DNA from: Alitta virens
Taxonomy: Eukaryota; Annelida; Polychaeta; Phyllodocida; Nereididae
Length of the DNA: 64,000 nucleotides
Assembly: GCA_932294295.1 (NCBI GenBank)
Contig: OW028576.1
Coordinates: forward strand, 30,158,747-30,222,746
Direction: 5' to 3'
This document shows positions 1 to 12,200 of the stretch, in pieces (the stretch's first letter is position 1; each line of letters opens with the position of its first letter). Position numbers and translations under genes: made by a program. The notes under the pieces were generated by a model. It did no database searches. It was not told the origin of the DNA and saw nothing but the letters and a program-made list of their open reading frames with translations.

Positions 1-2
1 CC

Positions 3-797
3 ACACCGAAAGTCGTCTTGCCAGCCGCGCCACAGGGTGTGGAGGGCTTGAACTACATGTGTGCCACGTGCGGGAAACGCGTGAGAGATCGAAAATCTCT
101 CACTCGCCACGTGAGCGTGGCCCATGCAGCGGCATACGTGGGTTTCCAGTGCCCTGTGTGCCCCGCAGCGTTGCCCTCGGACCGGAGGACCAACTTCAGG
201 CGTCATCTGGAGCGGTCCCATGGGTACACCCGTACACAGGCGGAGGAGCTAACAGCAGCCACACAGCCGACGACAATCCAGGGACCTAACTCCGATGGAT
301 CCCTGCCGGCGACGCCGGAGACGAGGACCCTGGTCAGCAGGGTGCCTACGTCAGAGGAGACAGCATCTCCAAGCACCAGGGTGGTGCAGCTGCGCCGCGT
401 TGAAGCAGCTTCAAGCGTGACGCCCCGAAGCCGCCAGACAAGGCCAAAGCGGCCTCACCCAGCAGCAGCAGCCACCAGGACACCAGCAGCAGCAGCCACC
501 AGGACGCCACCAGCAGCAGTCACCAAGACGCCAACAGCAGCAGCAGCCGAGGACATGGTGACCAGGGCCCAGTACCAGGACATCGTTCTGGAAGTCCATA
601 GGGCCAGGTCCCAGACGGCTGCAGCTGCTCGAGAGAACGAGGAGCTGAGGGCCAGGCTTCGCGCCGAAACGGAGCAACGCGAAGCCAAGGCCCGGCAGTC
701 GGACCTCCTGTATCAGGAGGTGAAGCGGCTGACGGCTGACAGGAACAGGTGGATGGAGGAGGCCAGGGCTGCTGGATCCTCATCTGCAAGGCCTTGA
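3..797 (+). CDS. C2H2 zinc-finger / coiled-coil ORF of the LTR element (5' partial)
   Basis: The frame is open to the window edge, so the true start is upstream; the first ATG inside the window is at 57. Two C2H2 fingers lie near the start: C-x2-C-x12-H-x4-H (MCATCGKRVRDRKSLTRH...) and C-x2-C-x13-H-x4-H (CPVCP...HLERSH). A low-complexity Ala/Thr/Pro stretch with repeated TRTPAAAA-type units follows, then a charged, probably coiled-coil segment rich in Arg and Glu (about codons 185-250). It sits just 5' of the element's 3' untranslated region and LTR, so it is most likely the last ORF of the element or the tail of its polyprotein. The fingers suggest nucleic-acid binding, but no function is established. 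GC content is well above that of the flanking DNA, in keeping with a transposed unit. Confidence 0.55.
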   Translation, partial: TPKVVLPAAPQGVEGLNYMCATCGKRVRDRKSLTRHVSVAHAAAYVGFQCPVCPAALPSDRRTNFRRHLERSHGYTRTQAEELTAATQPTTIQGPNSDGSLPATPETRTLVSRVPTSEETASPSTRVVQLRRVEAASSVTPRSRQTRPKRPHPAAAATRTPAAAATRTPPAAVTKTPTAAAAEDMVTRAQYQDIVLEVHRARSQTAAAARENEELRARLRAETEQREAKARQSDLLYQEVKRLTADRNRWMEEARAAGSSSARP

Positions 798-1468
798 ACG
801 CAAGGTCTTGCAGAGGACTGAACACGACGACGACCTGGACCACGCCCCCCACTTAACGAAGCCTGGATACGGACTGGACTTGAACGCTGGACATCGACAC
901 GAAATGACACCTAGGCACAACGTGAACGCTGGACATCGACACATCGTGCAAGGGCGGACCCAACGCCCTGCGGGGAGTCAGGAGACAATGATGGTAACGA
1001 GTGGGACAGTGACTTTTATAATGGCCGCAGTTAGAAACTGTGAATAATTGGAAAAATTGTGTCACGGCTAATTATAAGAATGTCCTCACTCGGAAATTAC
1101 GAGCAGCTGATAAAAGACCTTGCAGAATCCAGAAATGGATACTGGCCTGTGTCCAAGGCAAAGATGGACTCTGATAAAATTGATGGACTCTGTGTGTATT
1201 GCTATGTGTTGAATGTTGTGTTTGCAGCGGTGCCAGGGAGTCAACCACGTGGATGATGTCTGGGGAAAAAGCCAGCCTCCAGGGCGGACGTGACAGCTTC
1301 CTAGTGCCACGCCGCAGGGCGATGGTTGTTGATTGATTATATGTAATAATTGTGATTTTTGTGATTTAATGAATCTCGTTGATTTTGTGTGGTTCTGATC
1401 GTCGTCGCACAGCCTACTGAGTGTATTAGTTTGAATATGGGGGCATATTCCCAGTAAGAAGGGGGTAA

Positions 1469-1686
1469 TGTGATGACCCCAGGTCACTGACCTTACTAGG
1501 TCAGTGACCGACTTTGACGCGCACTGGGTGACCCGGACCACGTGACCACGGGGTCTTGGCGGGAATACACCCAGACCGCGTCAGTAGCTGAAGAAGCAGA
1601 GGATAAGCAGGCTGTGCGGTGGGGCAGGGCAAAATAAACTTTAAAACTGGAATACCAACGCTTTGTCTTTCTTGGGGAACCTTACA
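1469..1686 (+). repeat. 3' LTR (218 bp)
   Basis: It starts TGTGATGACCCC and ends CTTACA, giving TG...CA ends, directly after a polypurine tract. AATAAA within GGGCAAAATAAACTTT near 1630 is a plausible polyadenylation signal. The partner LTR is outside the window. Confidence 0.6.
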
Positions 1687-3794
1687 ATTGTCTTGATAAA
1701 TGCACTACTTATAAGCTTACTTATTCTGAGTTGGCAATGTAGTAAACATATACCCATCACACCATTTGTCTGCAATAACAGATTGTGGTTTTAAATCTGA
1801 CAAAGTAAACCCTGTACTCAGCTATCCCTTATTTTTTTAAGGTGCCTATCAGACATGTGAAGTGTTTTATGACATACTCCATATAGGTGTGATAAACAAA
1901 AACTTTCATACACTGTTTCATAAATAATTTGATTAACATTTGTGTGTATTAACCAAAAATATAAAATCAGGTAAACTAATAGTAATTTTGAAATTAATGC
2001 AATTTAATTACCATAGAGCTAGGCACATATATTTTGATCCACTTAAAAGGATATATATTCATTCAGTGTATTGACCAAGATCTGATAAATTACATTTTTT
2101 TTATTATTATAAAAGCACTAGTATTTCATTTATTAATGCAATTTAATCTTCCAGTAAGCTATGTTGACACATTCACCACCCTATGTGTGCTATTCACCCA
2201 TGTGCTGTGATTGGCTGAGCCTGGCCTGTCACTCAAACCTAGTGGAAGGGTCAATTGGTAACAAACAGCTTCTTTGGTACAGGTCTTAAACACAAAGCTC
2301 CACCCCTCAGCTTCCCTTATCTCTGTGGTTCATTTTTATGACTTTTACGGATGCCCGTTCTGATTGAAATTATGTTGTAACTAGTGAAATTTTATCCCAC
2401 CAAACTATTTCATGCTGAGTACACCATACAGTATGGTGGAGTTTGACTTTGAAATTATTTTATTAAGCAAATAAGTATCAGGGCAATATAAGTTCTTTCA
2501 TATACAATAAGCGTCCAGCTGGCTGGGGGCAGGCAGTGGCCCTAACCACTGAATCTCATGCTTATTAAAATGAGCTCGCCTAGGCAGAAATGTTTCTAAA
2601 TAGTTATTTACCCAATAAAATTTATTTGTTTTATTCACACATAAAAGCCAGTGTTGTGGTCTACAACCAGAAACTTTTCCAACGAAAATCAAAGCATTTT
2701 TGGCGGATAAATGGTTAAAGAAAATAAAGGTAATTTGTTTTTTTCTTTTAGTCATTACATAAAACCCACAAATATGCTATAAAATTAAAGCTGCAATTGG
2801 CATTAACTCAGCATTTCTTAACAACTACTTATCCCAGTGAATTCAAATTTTAGTGTATTATCCGCAAGCTTGTTCTACACCAAATATCTTTGTCAGTGTG
2901 TGTTTTTAGTGCTTTAGTGATCTTAGCGGTGTATATGTATATCATGAAATACTCTTGTGGCATATATGCAGGAGGGGTAACTAGAGGTTTGACATCTGCC
3001 CTGTGACAGATTATAAGGCCATTAACAGCACCAGGGTTGACACTGGATAAGATGGCTGGCAGATGGTGCTATCATTCAAACTTTTGTAGTTTTTAAACTT
3101 CAGTGTTATCATGGAGTCACTATACAGGGACTCCGTGGTATTATATGTACATAAGTATACATTTAAACGAGGCAAAATAAACATGAAATACAATTTATCA
3201 TATTTAAATTTTCAAAGGTTACATATAGGGTTATACATGGGATTGGGCACTACAAACAGTCTGGCACTTCAAAGGACCAAAACGACCTTGCAATATGATA
3301 TAATTGGCTTTAAACATCCTGCCACCCCCCCCCCCCCCCAGTTAGACATTTTCTTTATATGATTATAACTTGACATTTTTTCACTTTTAATAAGATTGAG
3401 CTAGTCAGAAATCATTTTAACTAAAAGGTCTTACAATATTGTAGATCTATGGATATTATATATAAAGATTAAGGTTGCAAGGCTGATGAAGATTTTTTTA
3501 ATAAAAGTATGACCTGTGTATTGTACATACTATCATCATAACATTATTATGCATAAAGTGAGATTTGTGTGCCATTGTTAGGCACCTGTCATCTGAAGGT
3601 CCTTGGTCATCTCCAACCTACTGCAGCAATGCCCCCCCCCCCTTCCTTGGCCATAATACTGTAACTATACATGTGGAACCCCTGAGACACGCAATTTCTT
3701 AACTATGGTCAATGCTTACACCTAGGAATATTTAGATATTCTTAGCTTGAATCAAAAAAGGCTTAAAATGATTGAAAAAATTGAATGTACTTAC
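1687..3794. other. AT-rich intergenic DNA
   Basis: No convincing coding exon was found. It contains a C homopolymer near 3327-3339 and a short one near 3631. Open frames are short and lack motifs. Confidence 0.5.
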
Positions 3795-3950
3795 AACACT
3801 TTCTTGCAATGTTGCCTCTTGTGCTTTTTTGCCAGAGTCTCCAAGTTCCAAGACCTTGCCCACTCCACGCTTCTTTCTCAGCAGGTCAGCTAATGATGTA
3901 TCATCATCTGAGTCCCCTCCTTGGTTCTGTGAACTCTTTTTCCTTGGCAT
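3795..3950 (-). CDS. Putative first coding exon, basic/acidic low-complexity protein
   Basis: Reading on the minus strand, an ATG at 3950 opens 52 codons beginning MPRKKSSQNQGGDSDDD. The frame then meets a strong splice donor (GTT|GTAAGT, intron starting at 3794). The peptide has an N-terminal basic cluster, an acidic DSDDD stretch and a second basic patch (LLRKKRG), as in many nuclear proteins. Downstream exons would lie at lower coordinates, but I could not identify one before the window edge. It could be a real 5' exon or a chance frame next to a good donor. Confidence 0.3.
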
Positions 3951-4332
3951 GATGTGACAAATAAATCCAAACAATAACAGCAATAAATAGACAAAACTAA
4001 AAACGATCTTCACTTCTCAACGCCACAGTGTGAACTGACGAGGTCACTGCAGTACTGGGTTGGGTAATTAGGAACCAGCAGGGGACCTATCTCTGAGCTA
4101 CGGAGCTTTGCTGATTGCAATTTAGATTAGGGTATCATTGATAGGTTGATTAGGGCTACTTTGTCAACTCTTTGTTGAACATCTCTTTATGTTAACATTC
4201 AAAATCACTCATTAAACAGCATCAAGGGTATTATAAGCAACTCCAATCATTTGATTATATTTCAAGGGTGTTGACCCATGTCATGGCAATGCGAAAACGT
4301 TTATCAGCCACTCTGTATTGGACTGATGAAAG
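3951..4332. other. Spacer upstream of the Tc1-type transposase
   Basis: No gene is seen. I looked here and after 5614 for a matching pair of terminal inverted repeats for the transposon and did not find one by eye. Confidence 0.4.
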
Positions 4333-5614
4333 ATGAACATGTCTGCTTTTACAGAATACACGGAAAACAGAATAGTTGCTTTGTTTAAGCAAGGGAAAAG
4401 ATTGTGTGCCGTTGTCCGAGAGTTGAATAAAGAGGGGATATATCCCAACAGATCAAGCGTAGCTGCCTTAATAAAGAGATACAAATGCACTGGATCTACT
4501 AGAAAACTTCCTGGAGGAAGACCACCTAAGAAAGTAACACCTGATATGATCGAATTTATTGATGCTGTTATGATGGAGAATGATGAGACAACTTTAGGTC
4601 AGGTTAGGGACCTTCTGCAGCAGCGCTTTAATATCACAGTTAGCAAATCACATATTGACAGAATTCGTCGGAATCTTGGCTGGACATTTAAAACAGCTGC
4701 CTATTGTCAGGTGGTTCGGGAGGCCAACAGGATTAAGAGACTGAACTTTGCCTTGGAGCATCCTAATTTGGCAAATTCATGTGATGACATGATATTTACG
4801 GATGAAACCAGTTGTGAACTCCAATGTCACAGACTTAGATGTGCTCGCAAAAAGGGATTGCCCCCAAAACCCAAACCTAGGCCTAAACACCCGGTTAAAG
4901 TAAGTATTGTTGCTTATCGCAAGATTTAAGTCAAATACATATGTTGTCAATTTTGATTGCACACATTTTCACCGTAATACAATGGTTTTTATTATATGCC
5001 TGGTTTATTTTTTCATTTGTTTTCTTTAGGTTCATGTCTGGGCTGGCATATCTAAGCGTGGGGCAACGCAGGTTGTTATTTTTGAAGGAATTATGGATCG
5101 TTTCTTGTATATCGATATCCTGAACCGAGCATTGAAGCCCTTTGTCATTCAGCATTTTGCAAATGGACACAGGTTTATTCAAGATAATGATCCCAAGCAT
5201 ACATCCATATATGCGAGAAAATGGATGGCAGCCAATGGGGTCAACTGGTACCCAACACCCCTTGAATCACCTGACCTTAACCCAATAGGTATGTAGATTT
5301 CACAAACACATGTTATTGTATTTTTTTTAATGTCTGGGTATTATGCAAACAGGCATTGAAAATGTATGCCTTATCTCATTATGATTAACAAATTACAGGC
5401 TTTGGTATATTATTTCGTTTTAGAAATGATATGGCATGAGTTAAAGGACTGGCTAAGAAGTGTGAAAAAGCCGCGAAACAAGGAGGACCTGGTCGGAGGG
5501 ATCAAAGAATTCTGGAAGACTGTCGACGCAGCCAAATGTACCAGGTACATCAACCACCTTAGGAAGGTCGTCCCTGCAATTTTAGAAATGAATGGTCGGG
5601 CTACTGGAATGTAA
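4333..5614 (+). CDS. Tc1/mariner-type transposase with two introns (DD34E), intact frame
   Basis: Three exons, 4333-4899, 5030-5288 and 5424-5614, join in frame into about 338 residues, the usual Tc1 transposase length. Both introns are short with good sites (GTAAGT...CTTTAG and GTATGT...TTTTAG). The N-terminus has two helix-turn-helix regions separated by a GRPPKK AT-hook-like motif (about residues 62-67). The DDE triad is complete: D157 (IFTDET), D241 (QDNDPKHTS) and E276 (NPIE..WHELK). Thirty-four residues lie between the second D and the E, so this is DD34E. The catalytic glutamate codon is split by intron 2: G ends exon 2 and AA begins exon 3. No stop or frameshift is present. It could be a recently active element or a domesticated gene; the absence of visible terminal repeats leaves both open. 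Confidence 0.85.
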
Positions 5615-7750
5615 GAAGTGATTATGTGTTTTTAACTTATTCATATCACAACTGAAAGTAATCACCTCTGTGAGACAGTTTACACGTTAGTTTTTTTTTA
5701 CATAAAATGTATAAGAAATGTGATGTTCTATCAAGATAGATTTTATATGATTTGTTTTGTAATGTCATAATTTAAACCCTGCATATAAACTATTTCATTG
5801 CAACACAATGTGTACAATGCAATAAAAGCCTATCCAACTTATATTTTGTCAAATGTTATCACTGATGATCAATTCATTTCGGGACTGATGGATAATATTA
5901 CATTAACCATTGCTGTAATCCCGAAGGGCACGTGATTCCATGATAATCCCCCTTCACTAAGCGCCTGTATTATCTTATTTTGTTTTAGTATTATCTTATT
6001 TTGTTTTTGAAAAAGCATAAAGTATCACATTTGATAGACAGAAAGATAGATAGACAGACAGACAAACAGATAGAAAGATTTTCAGTTGTTTGTGATACAT
6101 GGATACTAGCACTGATGCAAAAAGATATATATGTATGTTTCATATGCTGGGTATATAAATTCAGTACATGACCAACCTCTAATTTATCTTTATCTGGGCA
6201 GGTAGAAAGATATGATAGAGTTTAATCATGACAATCACAAATAGAAACCAAGTTAATCTCATGTGTTGAATATGCCACACATGTACATTCAATATATTGG
6301 TTAAGTTTTACAAATTTTGTGTATCAACTGTATACTGCATAACAGCCACCTGTCGTTTGGTGTGAGACCTTGAACTTTAGTCTGAGGTTGGAGGAATCTG
6401 GATATACAAGGATGAACTACAGATGGACTGGACTCTTAAGAGGACTCAAATCCACCCAGATTAAGCTTATGGTTACATAAATTATAAAATGCATTGTGCC
6501 AATTAAATATGTTATATTTGTCAGGCTCAATCTTTTCCAAATAAAGTTCACTTCCATTTTCGCATTTGAAAAAATAATTACTGTACATTAAATTCCAACT
6601 ATTTTCGTTAGTAACATATCAAGAGTCGGCCTATGTAAACTTTGGAACCCGACTGTAAAGGTTATAATTTTACATTATAGGCAGGCTCCCGAATGTTTTA
6701 AATTAAATCACCAAAAAGTTAGCAGATGTACCTGATTTTCTAAAAGTTTTTCTAAGCACTTCTTGAATTTTTAAGTTGCATTTTCAACTTGACTAACTAC
6801 ACAGACTTTTTTTTAGTCAACTTAAATAACGTACTGTTTGCTATTATTACTTTTTATTGTCAGTAAAGCACACTGTAAAGTGTTGCATATTTATTGATTG
6901 AGGTGTGACCCCCCCCCCCCTTTACAGTTGTGCCCACTGACCTATATACATGTATATAGGTCAGTGGTTGTGCCCGTCGTAACTGTCTGCTGTAGTCTCT
7001 GCTACTAGCCCATAGGGGTGGCACTTGCAGCTTTTTAATACATGTAATAAATGTCCTTTGTCACCACAAAATCTAGGTAAAAATTTGCATTTGACAACCA
7101 AAAATTAAAAATCCACACTTTGAACAAGGATACTTGAGAACAAATAAAAAAACTTTCCCAAATGTTTTCCATCATACTGTCTTAGTCATTCATTTACATG
7201 TTAGCTCATATCATGTAGATATAAACCTAAATTAATTGACAGAGAAATATCTGTATACATAAGATCATGGTATAATACAGTCATTTTGAGAGATATATCA
7301 TTAGATAGTGAACATTTGAGACAAAGTACCAAAAAGGCATGGGATTTTTTTTTAACCTCAAGATTAGCTTTTTTATTTATTTTTTCCTTCCGTTCCTTCC
7401 GTTTTAGTGAGCTATCTGCACAATTGTAGCTGCTTCAATTAACTGTCAATTGAATTTAAACCATTGTTTCCCAAGTATAAACTACATATGTATGGTTTAA
7501 TTGCTATTTATTTAGTCAGGAATATTCAGCTATATATAAAAGTCAAGTACAGTGAAAACACTTTGAAAAGAGAAAAGAACAATCAGCTAAAACTATATTG
7601 CTATGATTGGATATGGATAATATCATTGGCATTTTTATTGAGTGCTACATTTATTTGTAGGTGTAAATTTATTATCTCTTTTTTTATATAATTTTTTGGT
7701 ACATCTATATATGCATTCTGTGGATAAATAATAGAATGTATTTTCAATTT
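5615..7750. other. AT-rich intergenic DNA
   Basis: No supported gene. It includes short GATA/GACA microsatellite patches (near 6040-6070), a C homopolymer (6909-6920) and the palindrome annotated separately. Confidence 0.5.
6934..6967. repeat. 34-bp perfect palindrome
   Basis: The arms CCACTGACCTATATACA and TGTATATAGGTCAGTGG are exact reverse complements with no spacer. It may be the core of a decayed inverted-repeat element; no function can be assigned. Confidence 0.8.
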
Positions 7751-7775
7751 GGATAGATAGATTGATAGATTGATA

Positions 7776-7814
<39 letters not shown>

Positions 7815-7842
7815 GGACAGACAGACAGACAGACAGATAGAC

Positions 7843-7883
<41 letters not shown>
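7751..7883. repeat. GATT/GACA/GATA compound microsatellite
   Basis: Runs of GATT, then GACA, then GATA tetranucleotides follow each other without interruption. Confidence 0.95.
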
Positions 7884-7884
<1 letters not shown>

Positions 7885-8379
7885 CAGGGGCTTATATATT
7901 TAGAAAAAAATAATTTACAGTCAAGTTTGATTACATTTGATATTATTCATAACTCTGGAAATCATAAATCTATTGTTAAAAAAATTATATGCACTTAATC
8001 TGCAGAAAAAGAGCAACTCCATAAACATAACGTCGATAATGTACAATACACAATCTTAAAAATGACTTTGTAGAGTCGAACTACCCTTCTCTTTGAAGTT
8101 AAGTTAATTTCTGTGACACAGGGAATGATAGCGGAATCTGAGACTGAAAGGAAACACATGTTGCTGATAAGGGGCAAAGAGCCCGAGACCGCCCTCCACA
8201 GCAACCTACCCCTCCGATATCCGTGACCAGGGGTGAGGAGCCGTGACGAGCCGCTACAAACCGACACCATCCGCAAATTAATTATAGCCAATTAATCAGG
8301 AATGTCTATCAGCATCGCGCCGACTTGCGCCGAGTTTCGGGGTGTTTTGGGGTGATGTCGGCGACATATGGACAATTCC
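7884..8379. other. Intergenic DNA, relatively GC-rich around 8170-8345
   Basis: No gene is supported. A minus-strand frame of about 98 codons (7995-8291) has no recognisable motif and is probably chance. Confidence 0.4.
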
Positions 8380-8480
8380 ATATGAGTCATACTGTATGTC
8401 GGCAAAAGCGGAAATAACTTTGTTTCACAATGTCAAATCCTGATGTTCTTATACCCAGCTCTTTCTATCAGGCCCCAGTC

Positions 8481-8600
8481 TTCCCTTCCCTTTCCTTTCC
8501 TTTCCTTTCCTTTCCTTTCCTTTCCTTTCCTTTCCTTTCCTTTCCTTTCCTTTCCTTTCCTTTCCTTTCCTTTCCTTTCCTTTCCTTCCCTTCCCTTTCT
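8481..8600. repeat. (TTTCC)n microsatellite
   Basis: About 20 tandem TTTCC pentamers. The open frame over it (Phe/Leu/Ser/Pro repeats) is an artefact of the repeat. Confidence 0.95.
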
Positions 8601-8824
8601 AGTAGTATTCATTATGTGATGCTGACTTTAATTGCACCATGCTACATTTAAATAATATCTTGATCTATGCTAATTGCATATTATCAAATTGCATAAGTAT
8701 TACATTTACAATTATGGGATGATATCAGGAAGGAGGACTTTAAAATAACTTTTCCCATCAATATTAGAAGGGATCCAAGATAGATCGATAACTAGATAGA
8801 TCGATAGATAGATAGATTGATAGA

Positions 8825-8975
8825 TATGGGAAATGCAGCCCTCTAAGGCAAGTTCTTGCCGCTATCGAGGGTTGATTGATTAGATGAGAGGGAGGAGGAG
8901 TCACCCCATGTTACACATTTACCCCATGGGTGGGGTCTTTTACTTGTCTTAGCATATAGACACTGACTGGTTATA
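8825..8975 (-). mobile_element. Fragment of the second tRNA-derived SINE family
   Basis: The segment containing CCCATGGGTGGGGTCTTTTA matches, in reverse complement, the 3' half of the SINE at 58931-59178 (its AAAAGACCCCATCC region). A related fragment lies near 57495-57600. Confidence 0.45.
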
Positions 8976-9274
8976 ACTTATCAGGGCCCAATAGATTCCA
9001 ATATGGCTCAAATAAAAGGGGAGGGAAGGAAAGGAAAGGGAAGACTGGGGCCTGATAAAAAGAGCTGGGGTTTAAGGACTAGGGTAATTAGGATGTCACA
9101 TTGTGAAACAAAGTTATTCCCGTTTTTGCCGACGTATACTTTGAGTGCCGTTGTCACAGGTTATGTTGTACATAGACTTTTCTAACTTAGAGTATTGAAT
9201 AGCCCTGTCCAAGAGGAGTTTTTTGATAGCTGGCACATAATTGTAGACCAATTTTAACAAAGATATGGCCGGTT

Positions 9275-12200
9275 TAGTAATCCCTTTAAACAACATAGTA
9301 TTCCGTTTAAACAATTTAGTAATTCCGTTTATACAAGTTAGTATTTTGTTCATACAATTTAGTATTTGGTATATACAATTTAGTATTTCGTATATTCAAT
9401 TTAGTACAACTTAGTATTTCGTATATTCAATTTAGTATTCCATTTATACAAGTTAGTATTTTGTTCATACAATTTAGTATTTCGTATATTCAATTTAGTA
9501 CAATTTAGTATTTCGTATATTCAATTTAGTATTCCGTTTATACAATTTAGTATTTTGTTCATACAATTTAGTATTTCCTATATACAATTTAGTATTTCCT
9601 ATATACAATTTAGTACAACTTAGTATTTCGTATATTCAATTTAGTATTCCGTTTATACAATTTAGTATTTTGTTCATACAATTTAGTATTTCCTATATAC
9701 AATTTAGTATTTCCTATATACAATTTATTACAACTTAGTATTTCGTATATTCAATTTAGTATTCCGTTTATACAATTTAGTATTTTGTTCATACAATTTA
9801 GTATTTCGTATATACAATTTAGTATTTCGTATATACAATTTAGTATTTCGTATATTCAATTTAGTACAATTTAGTATTTCGTATATTCAATTTAGTACAA
9901 CTTAGTATTTCGTATATTCAATTTAGTACAACTTAGTATTTCGTATATTCAATTTAGTATTCCGTTTATACAAGTTAGTATTTTGTTCATACAATTTAGT
10001 ATTTCGTATATTCAATTTAGTACAATTTAGTATTTCGTATATTCAATTTAGTATTCCGTTTATACAATTTAGTATTTTGTTCATACAATTTAGTATTTCC
10101 TATATACAATTTAGTATTTCCTATATACAATTTAGTACAACTTAGTATTTCGTATATTCAATTTAGTATTCCGTTTATACAATTTAGTATTTTGTTCATA
10201 CAATTTAGTATTTCGTATATTCAATTTAGTACAATTTAGTATTTCGTATATTCAATTTAGTATTCCGTTTATACAATTTAGTATTTTGTTCATACAATTT
10301 AGTATTTCCTATATACAATTTAGTATTTCCTATATACAATTTAGTACAACTTAGTATTTCGTATATTCAATTTAGTATTCCGTTTATACAATTTAGTATT
10401 TTGTTCATACAATTTAGTATTTCCTATATACAATTTAGTATTTCCTATATACAATTTAGTACAACTTAGTATTTCGTATATTCAATTTAGTATTCCGTTT
10501 ATACAATTTAGTATTTTGTTCATACAATTTAGTATTTCCTATATACAATTTAGTATTTCCTATATACAATTTAGTACAACTTAGTATTTCGTATATTCAA
10601 TTTAGTATTCCGTTTATACAATTTAGTATTTTGTTCATACAATTTAGTTTTTCCTACATACAATTTAGTATTTCCTATATACAATTTAGTACAACTTAGT
10701 ATTTCGTATATTCAATTTAGTATTCCGTTTATACAATTTAGTATTTTGTTCATACAATTTAGTATTTCGTATATACAATTTAGTATTTCGTATATTCAAT
10801 TTAGTGCAATTTAGTATTTCGTATATTCAATTTAGTACAACTTAGTATTTCGTATATTCAATTTAGTATTCCGTTTATACAAGTTAGTATTTTGTTCATA
10901 CAATTTAGTATTTCGTATATACAATTTAGTATTTCGTATATTCAATTTAGTACAACTTAGTATTTCGTATATTCAATTTAGTATTCCGTTTATACAAGTT
11001 AGTATTTTGTTCATACAATTTAGTATTTCGTATATACAATTTAGTATTTCGTATATTAAATTTAGTACAATTTAGTATTTCGTATATTCAATTTAGTACA
11101 ATTTAGTATTTCGTATATTCAATTTAGTATTCCGTTTATACAATTTAGTATTTTGTTCATACAATTTAGTATTTCGTATATACAATTTAGTATTTCGTAT
11201 ATTCAATTTAGTACAACTTAGTATTTCGTATATTCAATTTACTATTCCGTTTATACAAGTTAGTATTTTGTTCATACAATTTAGTATTTCGTATATACAA
11301 TTTAGTATTTCGTATATTCAATTTAGTACAATTTAGTATTTCGTATATTCAATTTAGTACAACTTAGTATTTCGTATATTCAATTTAGTATTCCGTTTAT
11401 ACAAGTTAGTATTTTGTTCATACAATTTAGTATTTCGTATATTCAATTTAGTACAATTTAGTATTTCGTATATTCAATTTAGTATTCCGTTTATACAATT
11501 TAGTATTTTGTTCATACAATTTAGTATTTCCTATATACAATTTAGTATTTCCTATATACAATTTAGTACAACTTAGTATTTCGTATATTCAATTTAGTAT
11601 TCCGTTTATACAATTTAGTATTTTGTTCATACAATTTAGTATTTCGTATATACAATTTAGTATTTCGTATATACAATTTAGTACAACTTAGTATTTCGTA
11701 TATTCAATTTAGTATTCCGTTTATACAATTTAGTATTTTGTTCATACAATTTAGTATTTCCTATATACAATTTAGTATTTCCTATATACAATTTAGTACA
11801 ACTTAGTATTTCGTATATTCAATTTAGTATTCCGTTTATACAATTTAGTATTTTGTTCATACAATTTAGTATTTCCTACATACAATTTAGTATTTCCTAT
11901 ATACAATTTAGTACAACTTAGTATTTCGTATATTCAATTTAGTATTCCGTTTATACAATTTAATATTTTGTTCATACAATTTAGTATTTCGTATATTCAA
12001 TTTAGTACAATTTAGTATTTCGTATATTCAATTTAGTATTCCGTTTATACAATTTAGTATTTTGTTCATACAATTTAGTATTTCGTATATACAATTTAGT
12101 ATTTCCTATATACAATTTAGTACAACTTAGTATTTCGTATATTCAATTTAGTATTCCGTTTATACAATTTAGTATTTTGTTCATACAATTTAATATTTCG

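Larger units (their letters stand above)
1..1686 (+). mobile_element. 3' end of an LTR retrotransposon, truncated by the window edge
   Basis: A zinc-finger ORF is followed by about 670 bases of untranslated sequence, a purine-rich tract (about 1455-1468, AAGAAGGGGG) and a terminal repeat that starts TG and ends CA. This order is the 3' end of an LTR retrotransposon in plus orientation. The untranslated part holds a short direct repeat (GAACGCTGGACATCGACAC at about 881 and 924). The upstream gag-pol lies outside the window, so the family (Gypsy or BEL) cannot be assigned. Confidence 0.65.
8380..9145. mobile_element. Foldback-type element with about 120-bp imperfect inverted arms
   Basis: The left arm (about 8385-8500) and right arm (about 9000-9140) are imperfect reverse complements. 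They share AATAACTTTGTTTCACAATG, an AGCTCTTT.TATCAGGCCCC segment, and a pyrimidine-rich continuation. The interior holds the TTTCC repeat and a fragment of a tRNA-derived SINE. This is either one non-autonomous foldback element or two inverted copies of a short repeat. Confidence 0.55.

Noticed and set aside
8430..8651. 73-codon Phe/Ser/Leu/Pro frame
   Set aside because: Translated (TTTCC)n microsatellite.
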